DNA of 51,302 bases. It comes from Candidatus Binatia bacterium. GTDB taxonomy: Bacteria > Eisenbacteria > RBG-16-71-46 > SZUA-252. Under the pieces are notes generated by a model. The model had not been told where the DNA came from. It made no database searches and was given only the letters and a program-made list of their open reading frames with translations. A program made the translations under genes and the position numbers. Below are positions 1-8,735 of this stretch, piece by piece. The stretch's first letter is position 1; the number at the start of each line of letters is the position of its first letter. The stretch is from positions 1-51,302 of the forward strand of contig DASQJL010000002.1 of assembly GCA_035631035.1 (NCBI GenBank), given 5' to 3'.

Positions 1-1
1 C

Positions 2-598
2 ACGGTGCACCTGCGCGAAGACCGCCGCCACATCCAGGACGACGACGTGCGGCGCCTGCGCGCGATGCGACGCGGCGAGCTGAACCTCGAGATGGCGCTG
101 ACCGAGGAGATGCTCGCGATCGCGCTCGATCTCCGCCCGGAGCGCTCCACCCTGGTGCCGGAGCGGCGCGAGGAGCTGACGACCGAGGGCGGCCTGGACC
201 TGATGCGCCATGCCCCCGCCGTGCGCCGCGCCGCACCCCGCTTACGTGAGCGCAGCATCGCGCTGAGCCTCTTCCTCGACCCCGAGCCCGCCCTGGCGCC
301 GGTCGCGCGCGACTGCGGTGCCGCGATGGTCGAGATCCACACGGGCGCGTACGCGAATGCGGCGGGAGAGGCGGCGCTCCGCGCCGAGCTCGACCGCATC
401 GCGCTCGCCGCGCGCGCCTTCCACGCCGTCGGACTCGAGGTCCACGCCGGCCACGGCATCACCACCGCCAACGTCGCCCCCCTGCTGCGCGCCTTCCCCT
501 TCACGGAGCTTTCCATCGGGCACCACATCGTCTCGCTCGCGATCGAGGTCGGCATGCGCGCGGCGGTCGAGGCGATGCTCGCCGCGATGAGGGCCTAG
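2..598 (+). CDS. pdxJ: Pyridoxine 5'-phosphate synthase, 5'-truncated by the window edge
   Basis: PdxJ condenses 1-deoxy-D-xylulose 5-phosphate with 3-amino-2-oxopropyl phosphate to make pyridoxine 5'-phosphate, the last ring-forming step of the DXP-dependent vitamin B6 pathway in the cytoplasm. The reading frame is open from base 2 to the TAG at 596-598 and gives about 198 residues. The fragment begins inside the conserved TVHLREDRRHIQD segment, so about 40-45 N-terminal residues lie outside the window. Further family motifs are NLEMA, the EIHTGAYA loop, EVHAGHGI and ELSIGHHIVS near the C-terminus, which contribute to the TIM-barrel phosphate and active sites. The next gene is about 185 bp downstream behind its own regulatory region, so pdxJ probably ends its own unit. 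Confidence is high. Confidence 0.95.
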   Translation, partial: TVHLREDRRHIQDDDVRRLRAMRRGELNLEMALTEEMLAIALDLRPERSTLVPERREELTTEGGLDLMRHAPAVRRAAPRLRERSIALSLFLDPEPALAPVARDCGAAMVEIHTGAYANAAGEAALRAELDRIALAARAFHAVGLEVHAGHGITTANVAPLLRAFPFTELSIGHHIVSLAIEVGMRAAVEAMLAAMRA

Positions 599-651
599 CC
601 GGCACGGCCCTTTGGGGAAGGGACTTCTCCCCGATTCCGAAATCCTTCGAG

Positions 652-695
652 CCGTAACATCGAAGGCAATCCTCCGTAATATTTCGGTTACATGC
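652..695 (+). promoter_or_regulatory. Predicted Pho box: four 11-bp direct-repeat units upstream of porin-pstSCA
   Basis: Four consecutive 11-bp units start at 652, 663, 674 and 685: CCGTAACATCG, AAGGCAATCCT, CCGTAATATTT and CGGTTACATGC. Their cores are GTAAC, GCAAT, GTAAT and GTTAC. The 11-bp phase and the CCGTAAC core resemble the E. coli Pho box half-site CTGTCAT/C. A weak -10-like TACCAT lies at 703-708, 11 bp after the last core, the usual Pho-promoter geometry. The same architecture recurs upstream of pstB and phoB in this window. The direct repeat is seen; PhoB as the binder is inferred. Confidence 0.75.
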
Positions 696-782
696 GGCGT
701 CGTACCATCCGCCGTGCCGATGGAGGAGTCAGCCGGAGCGAGCGCTCCAGAACCAACAGCAGACCTGCGCCAAGGAGTCTCC

Positions 783-1928
783 ATGAAGATGGGATGGTGG
801 GTCGTAACCCTGCTGAGTTGCACTCTCGTCACGCCGGCGTCCGCGCAGACGCCGTCCAATCCTCCGCCCCCGCCGGTCTCCAGCGACCCCGAGTTCCCGC
901 GCGGGAAGATCAGCGGGCTCGTGTTCGGCGACGTGTACTACAACGTGACGGGCGATCCGAATCACGTGTACACGAACGGGGCGGACGCCCTCCCCGCCAA
1001 CCTGGACGGTTCGTCGCCCTCGGCGAGCAGCCCGGCGGCACAGCCGAAGCTGATCGGGAAGGATCTGAACGGCCTTCAGATTCGCCGGATCTACTTCCAG
1101 CTCGACAACGACCTCTCGATTCGCGTCGCGACCCGATTCCGCCTCGAAGCCGACAGCAAGGAGCTCACGTCGGGCGGCAAGATCGGCGTCTACGTGAAGG
1201 CGGCCTACGTCCAGGTGAAGGACCTGGTGCCGCGGGGCAATCTGCTCGTCGGGATGACGAACACCCCCACGTTCGAGAACTCCGAGGAGTTCTGGGCCTA
1301 CCGCGCGGTCGAGAAGACGATCGTGGACTTCCGCGGGCTCGCGTCCAGCTCGGATCTCGGCCTCAACCTCAAGGGCTTCCTCGACGGGGGGCACCGGATC
1401 GGCTACTCGGGGATGATCGGGGACGGCACGGGGCAGAAGCCGGAGAACAACCGGTACAAGCGGATGTATCTCTCCGTGCCGCTGCGCCCGATCGAGGACC
1501 TCCGGATCGAGCCCTACGTCGATTACGAGGACTTCGCCGGCAACGGCGACAAGGCGCTCTACAAGCTGTTCCTGGGCTACGAGCTCCGGCGCGCCGCGAT
1601 CGGCGCGGAAGTCGTCGACCAGGTGGTGCACGTGGTCGGCGCCCGGAACCGGGAGCCGTTCGGGATCTCGCTGTTCGCGCGCGGGCGCGCCTCCGAGAAG
1701 CTCGGGGTCTTCGCGCGCTACGACCGCTGGCAGCCGGACACGCGCGCGGCGAACCGGATCGACTCCGATCTCTACGTCGCGGGTCTCGACTGGGAGCCGT
1801 TCAAGGACCTCCACTTCATGCCCAACGTCGAGGCCACCGGCTACCGCGCGCGCGGCACGGCCGACGCGCCGCCGCACCACGATCTCCAGGCCCGGATGAC
1901 GTTCTACTACCGCTTCTCGAAGCCCTGA
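783..1928 (+). CDS. Outer-membrane porin, first gene of the pst operon
   Basis: This is a 381-residue exported protein. The ATG at 783 was chosen over an upstream frame extension because an AAGGAG ribosome-binding site sits at 772-777 and a signal peptide follows at once (MKMGWWVV, hydrophobic core, TPASAQ cleavage region). After a proline-rich stretch, the mature part shows alternating amphipathic strands (for example IRRIYFQLDNDLSIRVATRFRL split by short turns) and ends in the aromatic YYRFSKP, as in beta-barrel porins of the phosphate-selective OprO/OprP-like type. It is followed after 20 bp by pstS and preceded by a predicted Pho box, so the likely job is phosphate or phosphoester uptake across the outer membrane. 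Anion selectivity cannot be judged from the sequence. Confidence 0.8.
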   Translation: MKMGWWVVTLLSCTLVTPASAQTPSNPPPPPVSSDPEFPRGKISGLVFGDVYYNVTGDPNHVYTNGADALPANLDGSSPSASSPAAQPKLIGKDLNGLQIRRIYFQLDNDLSIRVATRFRLEADSKELTSGGKIGVYVKAAYVQVKDLVPRGNLLVGMTNTPTFENSEEFWAYRAVEKTIVDFRGLASSSDLGLNLKGFLDGGHRIGYSGMIGDGTGQKPENNRYKRMYLSVPLRPIEDLRIEPYVDYEDFAGNGDKALYKLFLGYELRRAAIGAEVVDQVVHVVGARNREPFGISLFARGRASEKLGVFARYDRWQPDTRAANRIDSDLYVAGLDWEPFKDLHFMPNVEATGYRARGTADAPPHHDLQARMTFYYRFSKP

Positions 1929-1948
1929 CCGATACCGGAGGAGGACCC

Positions 1949-3013
1949 ATGCACCGATACGTGCGATTTCTCGTGACGGCCGTGCTCCTCGTGGGCGCGG
2001 CGGGCGGATGCTCCAAGGGAGGCGGCGGCGGCGCGGGCACGACCCTCACGGCCGCGGGCGCCACGTTCCCCTATCCGCTCTACTCCAAGTGGTTCGACGC
2101 CTACAAACAGAAGTCCGGCGTGCAGATCAACTACCAGTCGATCGGCTCGGGCGGCGGGATCCAGCAGCTCAAGGCCGGCACCGTCGACTTCGGGGCGAGC
2201 GACGCTCCGCTCTCGGACGACAAGCTGCGTGAGATGCCGCATCCGGTGCTCCATTTCCCGACCGTGGGCGGCGCCGTGGTGCTCGCCTACAACCTCCCCG
2301 GCCTCAAGCAGCCGCTCCAGCTGACCATCGACGCGCTGGTCGCGATCTACTCCGGCAAGGTCACGAAGTGGAACGACGCCCGCATCGCCGCGGGCAATGT
2401 CGGTGTGGCGCTCCCGGACCTGGCCATCCTGCCGGTACATCGGTCCGACGGGAGCGGGACCACCAACATCTTCACGACCTATCTCTCCGCGATCAGCCAG
2501 ACCTGGCGGGACTCGGTCGGAGCGAACACGTCCGTGTCCTGGCCGAACGGCATCGGCGGCAAGGGGAACGACGGCGTGGCGGGCCAGGTGCGGCAGACGC
2601 CGGGATCGATCGGCTACGTCGAGCTGGCCTACGCCAGGCAGAACAATCTCCCCGTGGCACACCTGCAGAACGCGGCGGGCGCTTACGTCGAGCCGACGCT
2701 CGCCTCGACCACCGCGGCCATCCAGGCCTCCGCCGCCGCGCTCGCCCAGGACGTGCGGACCCCGATCGTGAACGCGAAGGCGCCGGACGCCTATCCCATC
2801 GCGGGGCTCACCTTCCTGCTCGTCGATGCCGACCAGCAGGACGCGGGAAAGGCGAAAGCGATCGCCCAGTTCATCCAGTGGGCCATCACCGACGGCCAGG
2901 CGATGGCCGAGCCGCTCTTCTACGCGAAGCTCCCGCCGGAGGTGGTGCGGGTGGACCAGGCGGCGCTGAGCAAGATCACCTCCGGCGGGAAGCCGGTCCT
3001 GGCGTCGCGTTGA
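1949..3013 (+). CDS. pstS: Phosphate ABC transporter substrate-binding lipoprotein PstS
   Basis: PstS captures inorganic phosphate in the periplasm and delivers it to PstCAB. The 354-residue product starts at an ATG preceded by GGAGGAGG. It has a lipoprotein-type signal ending AAGG-C at residue 21, then a glycine-rich linker. Typical PstS phosphate-binding segments follow: AGATFPYPLYSKW, GSGGGIQQL, DFGASDAPL and RSDGSGTT. The C-terminal lobe contains IGYVELAYA and PIAGLTFLLV. It lies between the porin and pstC, and its TGA stop overlaps the TTG start of pstC (TTGA). High confidence. Confidence 0.96.
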   Translation: MHRYVRFLVTAVLLVGAAGGCSKGGGGGAGTTLTAAGATFPYPLYSKWFDAYKQKSGVQINYQSIGSGGGIQQLKAGTVDFGASDAPLSDDKLREMPHPVLHFPTVGGAVVLAYNLPGLKQPLQLTIDALVAIYSGKVTKWNDARIAAGNVGVALPDLAILPVHRSDGSGTTNIFTTYLSAISQTWRDSVGANTSVSWPNGIGGKGNDGVAGQVRQTPGSIGYVELAYARQNNLPVAHLQNAAGAYVEPTLASTTAAIQASAAALAQDVRTPIVNAKAPDAYPIAGLTFLLVDADQQDAGKAKAIAQFIQWAITDGQAMAEPLFYAKLPPEVVRVDQAALSKITSGGKPVLASR

Positions 3014-4011
3014 GCCGGTCGGCGACGCGCGCGGCGCCGGGCACGGGGCCCCCGGGTCCGGTTGTCGCCGGGCCCCTGGCCCGCCGCCGCGGCCTGGCGC
3101 TCGATCCCATCTACAAGGCGCTCCTCCAGGCGGCGGCGGCCACCGTCTTCCTGGTGGTCGCCCTGATCGTCTTCGAGGTCGCGCGCGGCTCGTGGCTCTC
3201 GATCAAGACGATCGGCTGGAGCTTCCTCGTCCAGTCCCAGTGGGACCCGGTGGCGGACCATTACGGCGCGCTGCCGTACGTCTACGGCACGCTCGTCTCC
3301 TCGCTTCTCGCGCTCGTCCTCGCGGTGCCGCTCGGCATCGGGAGCGCGGTCTTCCTCGCGGAGCTCGCCTCCCACCGGGTGGGATCGATCGTCTCCTTCG
3401 TGATGGAGCTCCTCGCGGCGATCCCGAGCATCGTGTACGGCATCTGGGGCTTCTTCGTGCTCGCGCCGTGGCTCCGCTCCACGCTGGAGCCGTGGCTCAT
3501 CGCCAACTGGGGGGCGATCCCGCTCTTCCGCGGCACGCCGTTCGGGATCGGCATGCTGAACGCGGGGATCGTGCTCGCGATCATGATCCTGCCCACCATC
3601 GTTTCGATCTCGCGCGAAGTGCTCCTCGCCACGCCCCGCACGCTGCGCGAGGCGTCGCTGGCCCTGGGCGCCACGCGCGCCGAGGCGATCGGCGTGACGC
3701 TGGACGCCGCCAAGCCGGGAATCCTGGGCGCGGTGATCCTGGCCCTCGGCCGCGCGCTGGGCGAGACGATGGCGGTGACGATGGTCATCGGAAACTCGAA
3801 CCGGATCTCCGCCTCGCTGCTCTCCCCGGCCGCCACCATGTCGAGCGTGATCGCCAACGAGTTCGCCGAGGCCACCGGCGATCTCTACCTGTCGGCCCTG
3901 ATCCAGATCGCGCTGGTGCTGTTCGCGGTGACGATCGTCGTGAACGCGCTCGCCCGCGCGCTCGTCTACCTCACGACGGGCGGCCGGCGCGACGTCGGAG
4001 CCGCGGCGTGA
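3010..4011 (+). CDS. pstC: Phosphate ABC transporter permease PstC
   Basis: This is a membrane permease of the Pst high-affinity phosphate importer. I place the start at a TTG that overlaps the pstS stop (TTGA, 3010-3013), giving 333 residues. No ATG or GTG with a ribosome-binding site lies between there and the first membrane helix. A basic, proline-rich N-terminus of about 30 residues precedes the first helix (around 40-60). The binding-protein-dependent permease core contains AIPSIVYGIWGFF, the EAA-like loop LREASLALGATRAEAI and GRALGETMAVTMVIGN, diagnostic of PstC/PstA-type permeases. The start is uncertain; the identity is not. Translation is probably coupled to pstS. Confidence 0.93.
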   Translation: MSRSATRAAPGTGPPGPVVAGPLARRRGLALDPIYKALLQAAAATVFLVVALIVFEVARGSWLSIKTIGWSFLVQSQWDPVADHYGALPYVYGTLVSSLLALVLAVPLGIGSAVFLAELASHRVGSIVSFVMELLAAIPSIVYGIWGFFVLAPWLRSTLEPWLIANWGAIPLFRGTPFGIGMLNAGIVLAIMILPTIVSISREVLLATPRTLREASLALGATRAEAIGVTLDAAKPGILGAVILALGRALGETMAVTMVIGNSNRISASLLSPAATMSSVIANEFAEATGDLYLSALIQIALVLFAVTIVVNALARALVYLTTGGRRDVGAAA

Positions 4012-4907
4012 GCGCGGCCGTGCGGAATCCCGCGAAGGGCGCCGGCGGGTGGACCGATCCCGCCCCCGCCCGCGTCCGCCTGTGGCGCGGCTTCGCGAAC
4101 CGGGTCGTCCTGGCCGCCTGCTACGCGGCCGCGGCCCTCGTGGTGCTCCCGCTCGTCCTCATCGTGTGGCATCTCGTCGCGAAGGGATTGCCGGCGCTCA
4201 ACCCGGGCTTCTTCGTGCACATGCCGAAGCCGGTGGGGGAACCGGGCGGAGGCATGGCGAACGCCATCGTGGGGACGCTCGTCGTGGTCGGGATCGGCGC
4301 CCTGTTCGCCCTGCCGATCGGCATCGGGGCGGGCGTCTACCTGGCGGAGTACGGCCGCGGGCGCTTCGCGATGATGGTGCGGTACACGACGGAAGTGCTG
4401 AGCGGCGTGCCCTCGATCGTCGTGGGGGTCGTGGCCTACGGGCTCGTCGTGATGCCGATGGGCCGCTTCTCGGCCATCGCCGGGAGCGTGGCGCTCGCGA
4501 TCCTCATGCTCCCGCCGATCATCCGGGCCACCGAGGAGATGGTCCGGCTGGTGCCGCAGTCGTACCGGCAGGGCGCGCTGGCGCTGGGCGCTCCGCGCTG
4601 GAAAGTGATCCAGCAGGTGGTCCTCCCCGCGGCCCGGGCGGGGATCGTCACCGCCTCGATGCTCGCCATCGCGCGCGCGGCGGGCGAGACGGCGCCTCTT
4701 CTCTTCACCGCGCTCGGAAACCGCTTCTGGTCGCTCCGGATCGATCAGCCGATCGCCACGCTGCCCGTCTTCATCTTCGACTACGCGCGCGCCCCCTACG
4801 CGGATTGGAACCGGCAGGCGTGGACCGGCGCGCTGGTGCTGGTGCTCCTGGTGGCGCTGATCTCGGGGGTGCTGCGGCTGACGGTGCGGAGGATCCGGGT
4901 CCGGTAG
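4008..4907 (+). CDS. pstA: Phosphate ABC transporter permease PstA
   Basis: Second permease subunit of PstSCAB, 299 residues, starting at a GTG that overlaps the pstC TGA (GTGA). Features are an N-terminal helix (around 30-55), the segment GVPSIVVGVVAYG, the EAA loop YRQGALALGAPRWKVIQQVVLPAA and IARAAGETAPLLFTALGN, typical of PstA. The last helix ends in a basic tail. A second in-frame GTG 12 bases downstream is a possible alternative start. It is the last gene of this plus-strand operon: pstB and phoU follow on the opposite strand and converge on it, so the ATPase is transcribed separately. Confidence 0.94.
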   Translation: MSAAVRNPAKGAGGWTDPAPARVRLWRGFANRVVLAACYAAAALVVLPLVLIVWHLVAKGLPALNPGFFVHMPKPVGEPGGGMANAIVGTLVVVGIGALFALPIGIGAGVYLAEYGRGRFAMMVRYTTEVLSGVPSIVVGVVAYGLVVMPMGRFSAIAGSVALAILMLPPIIRATEEMVRLVPQSYRQGALALGAPRWKVIQQVVLPAARAGIVTASMLAIARAAGETAPLLFTALGNRFWSLRIDQPIATLPVFIFDYARAPYADWNRQAWTGALVLVLLVALISGVLRLTVRRIRVR

Positions 4908-4955
4908 GCGGGGGCGACGGCGCGCGAACCGGCGGCTTGCGAGCCGGCGGCGCGC
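4908..4955. terminator. GC-rich hairpin region between converging pstA and phoU
   Basis: The 48-bp gap between the two stop codons contains CGGCT-TGCG-AGCCG flanked by further GCGCGC-type complementarity. It could fold on both strands and act as a shared terminator, but there is no T-tract, so this is tentative. Confidence 0.35.
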
Positions 4956-5639
4956 TCAGGAACCGAGGGTCGCGTCGCGGACCTCGTCGGCGTGATGCTT
5001 GATGACGCGCGCCTCGGCCACGAAGATCGCCTCCTCGGCGATGTTCGTGGCCAGATCGGCGACCCGCTCGAGATTCCGGCTCGCCAGGACCAATTCCAGG
5101 GCGCGCGGCACGGTCTCCGGCTCGTGCACCATGAGCGAGGAGAAGCGCGCGAAGATCTGCGCCTTCAGCGTGTCCACCTCGGCGTCGTTCTCGCAGACGC
5201 GCTTGGCGAGGGGCGCGTCGTGGTTGAGCCACGCCGACACGGCGTCGCGAAGCATCGCGATCGTCCGGTCCGCCATGGTCGCCAGGTCCTCCGGTCCCCT
5301 CCCCGGCGGCATCCCGGAGAGCTTGGTTGCGCTCTGCGAGATGTTCACCGCGTGGTCGCCGATCCGCTCCAGGAAGTTCGACACCCGGATCGAGGCGACG
5401 AGGAACCGGAGGTCGCGCGCGACCGGCTGCTGCAATCCCAGGAAGTCCAGGCAGCGCCGCTCCACCTCCAGCTCGATCCGGTCGATCTCGAGATCCTCGG
5501 TCATCACGTCTCGCGCCAGCACCGTATCCCGCGTCTTGAGCGCTTCCATGGCCTTGGAGAGCGCCGTCTCGGCGCGGCCGGCCATGTCGCTCAACCGGTC
5601 TTGAAGCTGGTGCAGATCGTGATGGAAATGACGTTCCAC
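4956..5639 (-). CDS. phoU: Phosphate signalling complex protein PhoU
   Basis: PhoU couples Pst transport activity to the sensor kinase and keeps the Pho regulon off when phosphate is plentiful. I prefer the GTG at 5639, which has a well placed GAGGAG upstream and gives 227 residues beginning VERHFHHDLHQLQDRL; the frame stays open for 19 codons upstream. The sequence is all-helical with two PhoU repeats. The metal-binding-type signatures are ERIGDHAVNISQ (about 105-116) and LERVADLATNIAEEAIF near the C-terminus. It lies 64 bp downstream of pstB and is the last gene of the phoB-phoR-pstB-phoU unit. Confidence 0.94.
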   Translation of the reverse strand: MERHFHHDLHQLQDRLSDMAGRAETALSKAMEALKTRDTVLARDVMTEDLEIDRIELEVERRCLDFLGLQQPVARDLRFLVASIRVSNFLERIGDHAVNISQSATKLSGMPPGRGPEDLATMADRTIAMLRDAVSAWLNHDAPLAKRVCENDAEVDTLKAQIFARFSSLMVHEPETVPRALELVLASRNLERVADLATNIAEEAIFVAEARVIKHHADEVRDATLGS

Positions 5640-5703
5640 GTCGGCTCCTCGATGGATCCCGGACGGTCGCGGCCCGCGCCGGGCGGCGCGGCCCATGGCG
5701 ACA

Positions 5704-6507
5704 TCAGCCGAAACGGCCGGTGATGTAGTCCTCGGTCAGCGTTTCACGCGGCGACGTGAAGAGGGTCCGCGTGGGTCCCTCCTCGATCCGCTCGCCGTTC
5801 AGCATGAAGACCGTGCGGTCGGAGATGCGCGCCGCCTGCTGCATATTATGCGTCACCATGACCACCGTGATGCCTTTCTTGATCTCCAGCGTGAGCTCCT
5901 CGATCTTGGCGGTGGCGGTCGGATCGAGCGCGGACGCCGGCTCGTCCAGGAGGAGCACCTCCGGCTCGACCGCCAGCGCCCGCGCGATGCAGAGCCGCTG
6001 CTGTTGGCCGCCGGACAGACCCAGCGCCGAGCGCCCGAGGCGGTCCTTCACCTCGTCCCACAGCGCCGAGCGGCGGAGGGCCGATTCCACGATCTCCTCC
6101 AGCCGCCTCCGGTCGCGGGTGCCCTGCAGCTTCGGGCCGTACGCCACGTTCTGGAAGATCGACATGGGAAAGGGGTTCGCCCTCTGGAACACCATTCCCA
6201 CGCGCCGTCGGAGCGCCACCAGGTCGGTTCCGGGACTCAGGATGTCCGAGCCGTGGAAGAGGACGTTCCCCTCGTAGCGCACCGGCGGGAAGAGATCGTT
6301 CATCCGGTTGAAGCAGCGGAGAAGCGACGACTTGCCGCACCCGGATGGGCCGATGATGGCCGTGATCCGGTTCTGCCCGATTCCGAGATCGACCCCCTTC
6401 AGGGCCGCATGGCTTCCATAGAAGAGGGAGAGTCTCCGCGTCTCGAGAATCGGCGCGGTCGTCAGGGCCTGGGTGCGGCGCTCCAGAAGCGTAGCGGTCG
6501 GGTCCAT
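5704..6507 (-). CDS. pstB: Phosphate ABC transporter ATP-binding protein PstB
   Basis: ATPase that powers PstSCA, 267 residues. Walker A is GPSGCGKSS (about 53-61), the Q-loop lies around [11 protein letters not shown], the ABC signature is LSGGQQQRL, Walker B is [12 protein letters not shown], and the switch histidine is in [22 protein letters not shown] and the C-terminal DYITGRFG are PstB-specific. It is separated from pstSCA and transcribed on the opposite strand. A four-unit Pho box begins 25 bp upstream of the ATG, with a -10-like TAGGCT at 6516-6521. The transcript would then start within a few bases of the ATG, and no good ribosome-binding site is visible, so a leaderless start is plausible. 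Confidence 0.96.
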   Translation of the reverse strand: MDPTATLLERRTQALTTAPILETRRLSLFYGSHAALKGVDLGIGQNRITAIIGPSGCGKSSLLRCFNRMNDLFPPVRYEGNVLFHGSDILSPGTDLVALRRRVGMVFQRANPFPMSIFQNVAYGPKLQGTRDRRRLEEIVESALRRSALWDEVKDRLGRSALGLSGGQQQRLCIARALAVEPEVLLLDEPASALDPTATAKIEELTLEIKKGITVVMVTHNMQQAARISDRTVFMLNGERIEEGPTRTLFTSPRETLTEDYITGRFG

Positions 6508-6531
6508 CCGGATCGAGCCTAACCGGCGGCG

Positions 6532-6575
6532 GCGTTCGGCGTGTGTCGCCGTTGTTACGTTTCCGTTACGCGCCG
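6532..6575 (-). promoter_or_regulatory. Predicted Pho box upstream of pstB-phoU
   Basis: On the plus strand four 11-bp units start at 6532, 6543, 6554 and 6565: GCGTTCGGCGT, GTGTCGCCGTT, GTTACGTTTCC and GTTACGCGCCG. Read on the minus strand the cores are GTAAC, GTAAC, GACAC and AACGC. A -10-like TAGGCT (minus strand, 6521-6516) lies exactly 10 bp beyond the last core. The box overlaps the TAA stop of phoR, so it would give pstB-phoU an internal promoter inside the phoBR operon. PhoB as the binder is inferred. Confidence 0.7.
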
Positions 6576-7960
6576 TTCCCGGCGGGCTCCGCGGCCGGGC
6601 CTTCCCGCGGCAGCTCGATCCAGAACGTGCTCCCCTGACCGGCCTGGCTCTCCACCCCGACCGTTCCCCCGTGCAGCTGAACGGCGTGCTTCACGATGGA
6701 GAGTCCCAGCCCGGTTCCTCCCAGGGCGCGCGAGCGGCCCCGGTCCACGCGATAGAAGCGCTCGAAGACCCGGGGCAGGTGCTCCGCCTCGATGCCCCGT
6801 CCCGTGTCGGTCACGCGGACCCGCACCGAATCCCCCTGCTCCTCCACGGAGATCTCGACGGTTCCGCGCTCGGTGTACTTGACCGCGTTGTCGAGCAGGT
6901 TCCGGAGCGCGAGCTCGAGGCGCTTGCGGTCCACGCGCGCGCGGACCCCCGCCCGGCTCTCCAGCGAGAGCTTGAGGCCGCGGCGCGCCGCCACGTCCTC
7001 GAACGTCGAGGCCAGGTCGCGCACGATCTCGCCCAGGTCCCAGTCTTTCAAGTCGAGCGGCGCGTCGGAGCGTTCGAGGTCGGCCAGCTCGAGGAGATCC
7101 TCGACCAGCGCCTCCAGCCGCGAGGCCTGGTCCCGGATCGTCTCCACGAAACGCGTCCGGTTCGTTTCATCCTCCAGCCCGCCCGAGAGGAGCGTCTCGG
7201 CGTAGCCGCGGATCGAGGTCAAGGGCGTCTTCAGCTCGTGCGAGGCGTTGGCCACGAACTCGCGCCGGAGGGCGGCCATCGCCTTCACCGGGCCCAGGTC
7301 CTCCAGGCTGAGCAGGATCGATTCCGGTTCGGCGCCCGCGTAGGCGCCGATCGGCGAAGCGCGCACCTCGTACTCGCGGCGCTCCGCCAGATAGAGCGTG
7401 AGGTCGCGGGCGATCGGTTTCCGGTGCTCGAGCGCGTGCTGCGTCATCTGCTCCAGGACCGGCTGGCGCGTGGCCGCGAGGCGCGCGTTGCGGGGCGGGT
7501 GGTCGAGCTCCAGCATTTCCCAGAACCGCGCGTTCGCCTGGCGTATCAGGAGGTCCGGGGCGACGAGAGCCAGCCCCAGCGGGATGTTGCCGAGGATCGC
7601 CCGGCTCGCGTTGCGGCCCTGCTGCAGCTCCTGGAGCTTCGACTCGAAGCTGTCGGCGATGTCGTTCAGGGAGCGCGCGAGTCGCGCGAGCTCGTCGTGG
7701 GCATCCACCGGCGCGCGGCGGGAGACGTCGCCGGCGGCCATCCAGCCCGCGGATTCGGCGACGTGGGCGAAGCGGCGATTGAGGGACCGGAACGGAAGCC
7801 ATCCCGCGCCGAGCGCCACGACGATGGCGCAGGCCGCGAGCGCGATCGTATTCAGGACGCCGATCGGCCCGACGGAGCTGAGGAGCACCCCGATCGCGCA
7901 CGCCGCGAGGAGGAGTGCCAGCAAGAGGAGGAAGAAGGCCCGACCCGTGAGGGATCGCAC
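6566..7960 (-). CDS. phoR: Phosphate-regulon sensor histidine kinase PhoR
   Basis: This is the membrane histidine kinase partner of the response regulator 20 bp upstream. The 464-residue product starts at GTG. It has two N-terminal hydrophobic helices (about 8-30 and 33-55) with almost no periplasmic loop, as in PhoR. Next come a HAMP-like segment (about 60-110), a PAS region (about 118-220), a HisKA domain with phospho-accepting His241 in [11 protein letters not shown], and a HATPase_c domain with [10 protein letters not shown] (N box), DTGRGI (G1), FERFYR (F) and [10 protein letters not shown] (G2). The lack of a large external sensing domain fits indirect sensing through Pst/PhoU. The GAGGTGG upstream of the GTG is rather distant, so the exact start is not certain. 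Confidence 0.92.
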   Translation of the reverse strand: MRSLTGRAFFLLLLALLLAACAIGVLLSSVGPIGVLNTIALAACAIVVALGAGWLPFRSLNRRFAHVAESAGWMAAGDVSRRAPVDAHDELARLARSLNDIADSFESKLQELQQGRNASRAILGNIPLGLALVAPDLLIRQANARFWEMLELDHPPRNARLAATRQPVLEQMTQHALEHRKPIARDLTLYLAERREYEVRASPIGAYAGAEPESILLSLEDLGPVKAMAALRREFVANASHELKTPLTSIRGYAETLLSGGLEDETNRTRFVETIRDQASRLEALVEDLLELADLERSDAPLDLKDWDLGEIVRDLASTFEDVAARRGLKLSLESRAGVRARVDRKRLELALRNLLDNAVKYTERGTVEISVEEQGDSVRVRVTDTGRGIEAEHLPRVFERFYRVDRGRSRALGGTGLGLSIVKHAVQLHGGTVGVESQAGQGSTFWIELPREGPAAEPAGNGA

Positions 7961-7980
7961 GGGGCGTAGCCTACCACCTC

Positions 7981-8712
7981 TCAGCTCTTCGGGACCTCCG
8001 CGGCGTAGCCGACGCCCGTGACGGTCCGGATCAGGCCCGCGTCCTTCCCCAGCTTGGCCCGCAGCCGCCGGACGTGGACGTCCACGGTGCGCGTCTCGCC
8101 GAAGTAGCCGAGCCCCCAGACCTTGTCGAGGAGCTGCTCGCGGGAGAAGACCCGTCCGGGGCGCTCGAGGAGAAATTCCAGGAGGCGATATTCGGTGGGG
8201 GTGAGGCGGAGCTCGCGCTCGCGCACGAAGACCTGATGCCGGTCGGGGTCGAAGCGCACGGGTCCGATCACGGTGGACGCCTGGCGCTCCTCGCCGCGCG
8301 TGCGCCGGAGGATCGCGCTCACGCGCGCGACCAGCTCCTTGGGCGAGAACGGCTTGGTCAGGTAGTCGTCGGCGCCCCGCTCGAAGCCCACCAGCTTGTC
8401 CATCTCGGTGCCGCGGGCGGTCAGGACGAGCACGGGGAGCCCCTTGGTCCTCGTTTCCCCCCGGATCGCGTCCAGGACTTCGAGCCCGCTCAGCTTGGGG
8501 AGGAGGAGATCCAGCACGACGAGGTCGGGAGGGGATTTGAAGATGCGGTCGAGGCCCGCGGCGCCGTCGTTTTCGGCAATGACCCGATACCCCTCGCGGC
8601 CCAGGTTGTAGCTCACGAGGTCGCAGATCTCGGCCTCGTCGTCGACGACGAGGATGGTGGAGCGCACAGGACCCGGCACGTTCTGGGCACCCAGTCTAGC
8701 ACGGGCGTTCAT
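7981..8712 (-). CDS. phoB: Phosphate-regulon response regulator PhoB/PhoP
   Basis: OmpR/PhoB-family transcription factor that would activate the Pho genes when phosphorylated by the kinase encoded next to it. The receiver domain spans about 18-135 with the acidic pair DDE (24-26), phospho-acceptor Asp68 in VVLDLLLPKLSG, and a conserved Thr/Lys switch (LTARG, KPFSPKEL). The winged-helix domain spans about 145-243 (LTPTEYRLLEFLLE, DVHVRRLRAKLG, VTGVGY). The ATG at 8712 gives 243 residues, with an N-terminal extension of about 15 residues before the receiver. A predicted Pho promoter would start transcription almost at this ATG, so either the message is leaderless or translation starts at the in-frame GTG codon 12 or 16. 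Confidence 0.93.
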   Translation of the reverse strand: MNARARLGAQNVPGPVRSTILVVDDEAEICDLVSYNLGREGYRVIAENDGAAGLDRIFKSPPDLVVLDLLLPKLSGLEVLDAIRGETRTKGLPVLVLTARGTEMDKLVGFERGADDYLTKPFSPKELVARVSAILRRTRGEERQASTVIGPVRFDPDRHQVFVRERELRLTPTEYRLLEFLLERPGRVFSREQLLDKVWGLGYFGETRTVDVHVRRLRAKLGKDAGLIRTVTGVGYAAEVPKS

Positions 8713-8735
8713 GGCCGGCAGTCTGGCCGGGGCCT

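Noticed and set aside
612-782. Upstream extension of the porin frame
   Set aside because: It would run over the predicted Pho box; the ATG at 783 has AAGGAG and a signal peptide.
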